A stretch of DNA of 42,186 bases from positions 1 through 42,186 of the forward strand of contig JALSHZ010000127.1 of assembly GCA_026981985.1 (NCBI GenBank), read 5' to 3'. The stretch's first letter is position 1. Each line of letters opens with the position of its first letter. Source of the stretch: Gammaproteobacteria bacterium (GTDB lineage: Bacteria; Pseudomonadota; Gammaproteobacteria; UWMA-0217). A model generated the notes under the pieces. That model searched no databases and was not told where the DNA came from. It saw nothing but the letters and a program-made list of their open reading frames with translations. Positions 37,400 to 42,186 of the stretch are shown here, in pieces. Made by a program: the position numbers and the translations under genes.

Positions 37400-38164
37400 C
37401 CCTGATTTCTCAGCGATGCGCCGCAGTGTCGGAACCTCCAGCCCACCTTCATCAGCGATCTTCAGGGCTCGTTCCAGTCTTGCCGGGGCGCTGCGGCCCA
37501 TGCAGCCATGTTGTGGGTCACCCTCGAATGCGGCAACCATGGCATCGATCAGTTTCTCCTCATCGAGTGCCTCGCCGGTCAGCCAGGCCTGAATGCTGAG
37601 TACGTCTTTGGCGACAGCGCGGGCGAGGTCGCCGTGTTCGTGCCAGAGTTCGCTGACATTGCCGCCCACCTCCAGCCCCGCAATATTGGTAGTGAGAATA
37701 TAGAGGTTCTTGCGCACCAGCTCGAACAGCAATTCCTCCGGGCTGTTGAGCCTATAGGCAGGCAATCCCACGGCGTCGAGTGTCGCAATGACTGTTTGCG
37801 CATGTGGCCCGAAGACGGGGGAGGGCACGACCATTTTCGCGTCCATGCCCGGCTTTTTCTCGAACCAGACGGAGATGACGGTTGGCTTGTCGATACCGTG
37901 TTGTTGCCAGTCATGGGGCAGCAGCTCATTCTGGATCAGCACCAGGCGGTCGCGCCACGAAGCAGGAATCGTCTCCAGCGTAGGGTGCAGATCCTTCTCG
38001 CCGACGGCAACCAGCACCAGCTCAGGTGCCTCGACCTCGGCCGCGACTTCTGAGGCCGTTGTCTGACGGGTGACCGGGTAGACGGGGTGGCCCAGCTTGA
38101 GCAAGCCGCGGGCGAAGACGCCGCCAATTTCTCCGATGCCGATGATGACGACGGGTTGTTTCAT
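37391..38164 (-). CDS. NAD(P)-binding Rossmann protein (ketopantoate-reductase-like fold)
   Basis: A 257-residue cytosolic protein with an N-terminal dinucleotide-binding motif, VVIIGIGEIGGVFARGLLK (GxGxxG at about 8-13), followed by PVYPVTRQT. The C-terminal half is helical with FELVRKNLYILTTNIAGLEV, similar to the helical domain of ketopantoate-reductase-like or 6-phosphogluconate-like enzymes, but the catalytic Lys cannot be assigned with certainty. It overlaps the M23 gene start-to-stop by four bases on the same strand, so the two form an operon. Substrate unknown. Confidence 0.7.
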   Translation of the reverse strand: MKQPVVIIGIGEIGGVFARGLLKLGHPVYPVTRQTTASEVAAEVEAPELVLVAVGEKDLHPTLETIPASWRDRLVLIQNELLPHDWQQHGIDKPTVISVWFEKKPGMDAKMVVPSPVFGPHAQTVIATLDAVGLPAYRLNSPEELLFELVRKNLYILTTNIAGLEVGGNVSELWHEHGDLARAVAKDVLSIQAWLTGEALDEEKLIDAMVAAFEGDPQHGCMGRSAPARLERALKIADEGGLEVPTLRRIAEKSGLA

Positions 38165-38796
38165 CTTTTACTCCTGACGCGAAAAGGTTGATGGTCGCTC
38201 GGCAGCAGCGCCTGGCAGTCGTGCCAGATGCCGTTGTCCAGTGTTTCGTAGTGCGCGAACACGAATGGCACGGGTTGATCCGGATTGTCTGCCGCCGGGT
38301 TGGTGATATGGAAATGCAGATGCGGCAGCAGGCTGATGCCGGAATTGCCGACCTGCGCCAGCACCTCGCCCGCATGCACCGTTTGCCCGCTGACGACGCG
38401 GGCGGAGGATTTCTTCAGATGGGCGAACAGCATATGGTGGCCGCTGTTCGTTGCCATGATGATGTGGTTGCCCAGATGCTTGCCGGCATCGTCCCCCGCG
38501 CAACGCGCATCCAGCCGCCGGCCAATGCCGTCACGGATGATATTCACTTGACCGTGGTCATCGTAATCCTGCGACACATGCAGAATCTTCCCATCGAGCG
38601 GCGCCAGCACCCGTTGCCCCCAGCTTGGCAGCTTGGCGACATCGAGCAGTCCGAAGACATAGCGCAGGCGCAAGGCCACCGGCAAGGCGCGAAACCTGAA
38701 ATTCAGCGCCAGAAAATCCTTCGAATAGGGGTGATGCCCCCGCGGGGTGAACAGCTTCCAGACATCTTCGACGGGCGCGTGAATCGTGATCGGCAT
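38161..38796 (-). CDS. M23-family (LytM-like) peptidase domain protein without signal peptide
   Basis: A 211-residue protein. The M23 fold is recognisable from GNHIIMATNSGHHMLFAHLK, GQTVHAGEVLAQVGNSG and LLPHLHFHI; the HLHFH is the family's HxH zinc motif, and the first His of GNHI or GHHM is in the expected place. The family is usually secreted, yet no signal peptide or membrane helix is visible at the N-terminus (MPITIHAPVEDVWKLFTPRG). Stop/start overlap with the Rossmann gene suggests a shared, possibly cytosolic role. An alternative is that export uses an unrecognised route. Confidence 0.75.
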   Translation of the reverse strand: MPITIHAPVEDVWKLFTPRGHHPYSKDFLALNFRFRALPVALRLRYVFGLLDVAKLPSWGQRVLAPLDGKILHVSQDYDDHGQVNIIRDGIGRRLDARCAGDDAGKHLGNHIIMATNSGHHMLFAHLKKSSARVVSGQTVHAGEVLAQVGNSGISLLPHLHFHITNPAADNPDQPVPFVFAHYETLDNGIWHDCQALLPSDHQPFRVRSKR

Positions 38797-38828
38797 GGTG
38801 CTTACGGTGAAAAATGACAGCGCAAGTT

Positions 38829-38949
38829 GTAACTGCTCAGCTTACCCCCTTATTTGCGCCAACTCTGCGTTGGAAGTGCTCATTTACATTTGTAAACTCC
38901 GCGCTTCCGCCTTGATTTGACGCAAAACGGGGACAATCTGAGCAGTTAC
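38829..38949. mobile_element. 121-bp palindromic MITE-like element
   Basis: Perfect 12-bp terminal inverted repeats GTAACTGCTCAG (38829-38840) and CTGAGCAGTTAC (38938-38949) enclose further matching inner blocks: CCCC/GGGG, TTTGCG/CGCAAA, GGAAG/CTTCC and a central TTTACA-TT-TGTAAA. Both arms align almost end to end with few mismatches. It has no coding capacity. No target-site duplication is obvious. Shape and size suggest a non-autonomous transposable element or a structured RNA. Confidence 0.65.
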
Positions 38950-39019
38950 GGGACTGTGCTCGGTAGTTACCGCAAGTTTACCGTCTCGCCGACGGAAGTT
39001 ACATCCAACGCCTTTGGAT

Positions 39020-39045
39020 TTGACCCGGGTTTCTCACCGGGTCAA
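39020..39045 (-). terminator. Hairpin after metE
   Basis: TTGACCCGG (39020-39028) pairs with CCGGGTCAA (39037-39045), a perfect 9-bp stem with an 8-base loop, 11 bp past the metE stop. No T-run follows on the minus strand, so it may be a weak or Rho-assisted terminator. Confidence 0.5.
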
Positions 39046-39055
39046 CCGCTTGCCA

Positions 39056-41353
39056 TCACCCCGCCGCAGCCTTGGCGTGACGTTGCCGCAGGATTTGCGC
39101 GGCGGCCACCATGTTCTCCAGTGCTGCGCTGACTTCGGGCCAGCCACGGGTTTTCAGGCCGCAGTCGGGGTTGACCCAGAGCCGTTCGGCGGGGATCAGG
39201 TGGGCGGCTTTTTCCAGCAGCGCCATCATCGCCTCGACCTTGGGGACATTGGGCGAGTGGATGTCATACACGCCCGGGCCGATTTCGTTGGGGTATTCGA
39301 AATCGACGAAGGCATCGAGCAGTTCCATGTCGGAGCGTGAGGTTTCGATGGTGATCACATCGCTGTCCATGGCGGCGATGGCTTCGATGATGTCGTTGAA
39401 TTCCGAATAGCACATGTGGGTGTGAATCTGCGTGGCGTCATCGACGCCGCTGCTGCACAGACGGAAGGCGCGCACGGTCCAGTCAAGATAGTGCTGCCAG
39501 GCAGCCTTGCGCAGCGGCAGTTTCTCCCGCAACGCAGCTTCGTCGATCTGAATGATCGCAATGCCAGCCGCTTCCAGGTCGGCCACCTCGTCGCGAATCG
39601 CCAGCGCCAGCTGCAAGGCGGTGGTCTCGCGTGGCTGGTCGTCGCGCACGAAGGACCAGTTGAGCATCGTCACCGGGCCGGTGAGCATGCCTTTGACCGG
39701 CTGGCTGGTGAGCGATTGGGCATGGCGGGCCCACGCCACCGTCATGGGCCGGGGGCGGCGGATGTCGCCATAAAGAATCGGCGGTTTGACGCAGCGCGAG
39801 CCGTAGGACTGCACCCAGCCGTGGCGTGTGAAGGCGTAGCCATCGAGTTGTTCGCCGAAGTATTCGACCATGTCGTTGCGCTCCGGCTCGCCATGAACCA
39901 GCACATCGAGGCCAATCCGTGTCTGCTGTTCGATACAGTGGGCGATCTCGGTCTGCATCGCGCTGATGTAGCGTGCCTCGCCCAGTTCCCCTGCCTTGAA
40001 GTCGCGCCGGATCTTGCGAATATCGCCGGTCTGCGGGAAAGAGCCGATGGTGGTAGTGGGAAACAGCGGCAGTTTGAGGCGCGCATGTTGCAGCCTACGG
40101 CGTTCGGCGTAAGGGTGTTTGCGGTGCAGCATAATGTCACTGATCGCACTGACCCGCTTTTGTACCACTGGATTGTGGATGCGCGGCGAAGCCTTGCGGC
40201 GCTCCGCGGCACCGCTGGATTCGGCCAACGGCCCGCTGATGGTGTCGCGGTCTTCGTCGAGCGCCCGCCCCAGCAGCGCCAGTTCATCCAGTTTCTGCAC
40301 CGCGAACGCCAGCCACTGCCGAATCTCGTCGTCGAGCGCGCTTTCCTGCGCCAGATCTACCGGCACATGCAGCAGCGAGCAGGAGGGTGCCAGCCATAGC
40401 CGTTCACCGAGGCGCGCATGCAGCGGCTCGAGCCAGTCGAGCAGAGCGCCCAGATCACTGCGCCAGATATTGCGGCCATCGACCACGCCCAGTGAGAGCA
40501 CCTTGTAGGCCGGGCTGTGGCTCACCAGCAGATCCACCTGCTCCGGCGCCGTGACTGCGTCGATATGGATGCCCGCCACCGGCAACGTGCAGGCCAGGGT
40601 GAGATTGTCCTCCAAACCGCCGAAATAGGTCGCCAGCAGCAGTTTGAGCTGGCGCTGCTGTAAGCGGTGATAAGCCTGCTCGAAAGCCTGTTTCCAGCGC
40701 AGCGGCAGGTCGAGCACCAGAATCGGCTCGTCGATCTGCACCCACTCCACGCCCATCGCCGCGAGCCGGTTGAGGATCTCGCCATAGACCGGGATCACCT
40801 CCTCCAGCAGGTCAAGACGATCGAAACCCGCCTCCTTCGACTTGCCCAGCCACAGCCAGCTCAACGGCCCCAGCAGCACCGGCTTCGGCTTGTGACCCAG
40901 CGCCTGTGCCTCGCGCACCTGGTCGAACAGTGCCTCGCTGCTCAGCGCCAGCCGGGTGTCGGCATGAAACTCGGGGACGATGTAGTGATAATTGGTATCG
41001 AACCACTTGGTCATCTCGCAGGCAGAGGCCGGCTCACCGCTGGGCGCACGGCCACGCGCCATGCGGAACATCGTATCCACATCCACCGCGCCACCGGCAT
41101 GACCGAACCGAGACGGTACACAACCCAGCATCACCGACGTGTCCAGCACCTGATCGTAGAGCGAAAAATCACCCACCGGCAGCCATTCCACCCCCGCCTG
41201 CGCCTGACGCTGCCAGTGCTCACGCCGCAGCGCCGCCGCCGTCTGCGCCAGCGCCGCGCGATCTGCCTCGCCGCGCCAGTAGCGCTCAAGTGCAAACTTC
41301 AATTCGCGCCGCGCGCCGATCCGTGGAAAGCCCAAATTGTGAATGGTCGTCAT
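39056..41353 (-). CDS. metE: Cobalamin-independent methionine synthase MetE
   Basis: Transfers the methyl group of methyltetrahydropteroyl-polyglutamate directly to homocysteine. The zinc ligands are visible: His646 and Cys648 in THMCYSEF and Cys731 in [11 protein letters not shown]. The N-terminal domain starts [22 protein letters not shown], and the catalytic half has [20 protein letters not shown]. Length 765 matches E. coli MetE. Start ATG at 41353 has AGGGG six bases upstream, a better spacing than ATG at 41359. No cobalamin riboswitch is evident upstream, so it is not obviously B12-repressed; queG in the same window does need B12. Confidence 0.97.
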   Translation of the reverse strand: MTTIHNLGFPRIGARRELKFALERYWRGEADRAALAQTAAALRREHWQRQAQAGVEWLPVGDFSLYDQVLDTSVMLGCVPSRFGHAGGAVDVDTMFRMARGRAPSGEPASACEMTKWFDTNYHYIVPEFHADTRLALSSEALFDQVREAQALGHKPKPVLLGPLSWLWLGKSKEAGFDRLDLLEEVIPVYGEILNRLAAMGVEWVQIDEPILVLDLPLRWKQAFEQAYHRLQQRQLKLLLATYFGGLEDNLTLACTLPVAGIHIDAVTAPEQVDLLVSHSPAYKVLSLGVVDGRNIWRSDLGALLDWLEPLHARLGERLWLAPSCSLLHVPVDLAQESALDDEIRQWLAFAVQKLDELALLGRALDEDRDTISGPLAESSGAAERRKASPRIHNPVVQKRVSAISDIMLHRKHPYAERRRLQHARLKLPLFPTTTIGSFPQTGDIRKIRRDFKAGELGEARYISAMQTEIAHCIEQQTRIGLDVLVHGEPERNDMVEYFGEQLDGYAFTRHGWVQSYGSRCVKPPILYGDIRRPRPMTVAWARHAQSLTSQPVKGMLTGPVTMLNWSFVRDDQPRETTALQLALAIRDEVADLEAAGIAIIQIDEAALREKLPLRKAAWQHYLDWTVRAFRLCSSGVDDATQIHTHMCYSEFNDIIEAIAAMDSDVITIETSRSDMELLDAFVDFEYPNEIGPGVYDIHSPNVPKVEAMMALLEKAAHLIPAERLWVNPDCGLKTRGWPEVSAALENMVAAAQILRQRHAKAAAG

Positions 41354-41386
41354 CCTCATCCCCTGTTTTGATTCGAGTACGGGGAG

Positions 41387-41414
41387 TTTGAAGATGAATA
41401 ATTATCAATTCAAA
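41387..41414 (-). promoter_or_regulatory. Possible operator upstream of metE
   Basis: An AT-rich dyad TTTGAA-N16-TTCAAA lies 34-61 bp before the metE ATG. It does not match the MetJ octamers or a clean MetR site, and no -10/-35 pair is convincing. Confidence 0.25.
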
Positions 41415-41469
41415 TGATCATATCTCGTATATGTATGAAAAGTATTCATTCTTGTGTCGTTGCCGCTGC

Positions 41470-41562
41470 GCCGTCGTTCCGGCAAGGACGCTGGAACCCA
41501 GCGCCCGGGAAGGCTGCCAGCAGCGGAGGTCCACACCCCGTGTCCTGCGGGGATGACGATGT
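41470..41562. repeat. Dispersed repeat, family B
   Basis: An imperfect palindrome opening CCGTCGTTCCGGCAAGGACG and closing with CGTGTCCTGCGGGGATGACG. It shares CGTC-TTCC-GCA-GGA ends and the CTGGAA-CCAG core with 32017-32118. It occupies much of the 250-bp gap between metE and the decayed gene. Confidence 0.65.
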
Positions 41563-41603
41563 GCCGTCGGGTTATTGCCGCGGGATCGACTATAATCCGC
41601 ACC

Positions 41604-41824
41604 ATGTTCCCTTCCATGCAACAACCCCATCTGTTTGCCGCCTTGCGCGCGCTCCAGACGCGCCGCTAGCTAGCGCTGCTGTTTCTGCTGGCGCTGGTGG
41701 TTCAGGTGGCGATCCGGTGCTGCATGACGAGGCGCAGGCGGAATGTATGGTCTGTCTGGTGGCCGATGGCGGTTAGCCGTTGCCGGCGGCGGAGGCCGCC
41801 AGACTGCGCAGAAACACAGAGTAA
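41604..41824 (+). pseudogene. Decayed short membrane protein gene (DUF2946-like)
   Basis: Reading from ATG at 41604 gives MFPSMQQPHLFAALRALQTR, then a stop TAG at 41667. The same frame continues with a hydrophobic segment LALLFLLALVVQVAI. A frameshift near 41712 then gives VLHDEAQAECMVCLVADGG, a second TAG, and PLPAAEAARLRRNTE to TAA at 41822. Hydrophobic helix plus His-Asp-Glu...Cys-x2-Cys tail is the same plan as the intact protein at 41834. A TATAAT box (41591-41596) still sits just before the ATG. The interpretation is by eye. Confidence 0.55.
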
Positions 41825-41833
41825 ATCGCATAA

Positions 41834-42112
41834 ATGATCAATCGAAAGCACATTTATATTCGTATTGCACTGATGAGCATACTTTTGCTTATCGGTCAGA
41901 TTGGTGTGCTTGTTCACTCTGTGGAGCATCCCTTTCATGCTGAGGATCAATCGTGTCAGCTATTTTTGCAATGCGAGACATCAGGCAATGGGCTTGTTGC
42001 ACACGCTTTACCGCTCCCCGTTTTTACTGGTTATAGAATCCTCTCTACCCAGGTAGTCACTACTCAAGTTTCGGAGTTCACTTTCAGCACAAAAATCCCT
42101 ATAAGGCATTGA
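41834..42112 (+). CDS. Short membrane-anchored His/Cys protein (DUF2946-like)
   Basis: A 92-residue protein with one N-terminal hydrophobic helix (about 8-26, IYIRIALMSILLLIGQIGVL), then HSVEHPFHAEDQSCQLFLQC. This His/Cys cluster, two Cys spaced by six, and a Ser/Thr/Val-rich tail resemble small proteins found near metal or TonB uptake genes. A metal-related role is inference. ATG at 41834 begins ten bases after the end of the decayed relative; no ribosome binding site is seen. Gene neighbours to the right lie outside the window. Confidence 0.55.
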   Translation: MINRKHIYIRIALMSILLLIGQIGVLVHSVEHPFHAEDQSCQLFLQCETSGNGLVAHALPLPVFTGYRILSTQVVTTQVSEFTFSTKIPIRH

Positions 42113-42127
42113 AATAGCAACAAAAAA

Positions 42128-42186
42128 GGCCTTGCGCGTGATAAAATGTTGATTCTCAAATCCCAACATCAAAATCACGGAAGGCC
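42128..42186 (-). terminator. Nested dyad at the window edge, probable terminator
   Basis: Three nested inverted pairs, GGCCTT/AAGGCC (42128/42181), CGTGAT/ATCACG (42137/42174) and ATGTTG/CAACAT (42146/42164), form a long imperfect hairpin. On the minus strand it is followed by six T (42127-42122), as expected for a terminator of a minus-strand gene coming from the right. The structure ends exactly at the window border, so it may be longer. Confidence 0.5.

Noticed and set aside
39416-40399. 327-codon open frame on the + strand
   Set aside because: Antisense to metE, with no recognisable domain or ribosome binding site.
41387-41414. Fur box in the metE upstream region
   Set aside because: GATAATTATTCAT resembles part of the consensus but the symmetric half is poor and metE is not a usual iron-regulated gene.
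41354-41603. Cobalamin riboswitch or MetJ operator before metE
   Set aside because: No B12-box-like conserved segment and no tandem AGACGTCT-type octamers could be found; only an AT-rich dyad is present.

Overview
The window reads as a chromosomal segment of a Gram-negative gammaproteobacterium. It carries the conserved block nnr-tsaE-amiC-mutL-miaA-hfq-hflX-hflK-hflC-DUF2065-hisZ-purA in the usual gammaproteobacterial order. HisZ and an endonuclease-type MutL (DMHAAHE motif) point away from Enterobacterales and toward free-living lineages such as Chromatiales/Thiotrichales-like or pseudomonad-like groups; the species is not identifiable by eye. I saw no tRNA, rRNA, CRISPR array or complete insertion sequence.

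Layout. (1) 64-4858: alpha/beta hydrolase, Ser/Thr kinase and a large lipoprotein with Sel1 repeats, coiled coil and a caspase-like domain, all on the + strand. This is the least conventional gene set here. (2) 4859-6523: two dispersed palindromic repeats, a D-2-hydroxyacid dehydrogenase and a 63-codon unknown gene with its own terminator. (3) 6524-11513: a probable phosphate-starvation island with a CxxCH cytochrome lipoprotein, a PhoX/DUF839 lipoprotein and a divergent porin. The porin is preceded by a three-repeat Pho box and broken by a single-base frameshift. (4) 11594-25821: queG (-) divergent from the housekeeping block, covering metabolite repair, tRNA modification, cell separation, mismatch repair, RNA chaperone, ribosome rescue, membrane protease control, and histidine and purine synthesis. 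(5) 25882-31987: DUF2788-like protein, hemerythrin, acyltransferase, PKD-SGNH lipoprotein, aroC and an MFS transporter. (6) 31988-35992: repeat-rich gap, a 988-residue surface protein with tandem PKD-like domains and a GlyGly-CTERM-like tail, and a small outer-membrane barrel coupled to it. (7) 36196-41353: hypothetical secreted protein, Uma2 nuclease-like protein, Rossmann and M23 pair, a 121-bp palindromic MITE-like element, and metE. (8) 41354-42186: repeat, a decayed gene next to an intact protein of similar type, and a nested dyad at the window edge.

How parts may work together. Kinase, caspase-like protein and hydrolase are packed closely enough to be one transcription unit and could form an envelope signalling or proteolysis module (inference). 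PhoX plus porin fit scavenging of phosphate esters under PhoB control. HflK/HflC regulate FtsH; Hfq and MiaA are commonly co-expressed with them. Several transcription signals are unusual: a terminator ends one base before the mutL start codon, another lies just upstream of the cytochrome ribosome binding site, and -10 boxes abut the start codons of nnr, aroC and the decayed gene. All function calls come from reading motifs by eye; no database search was run.
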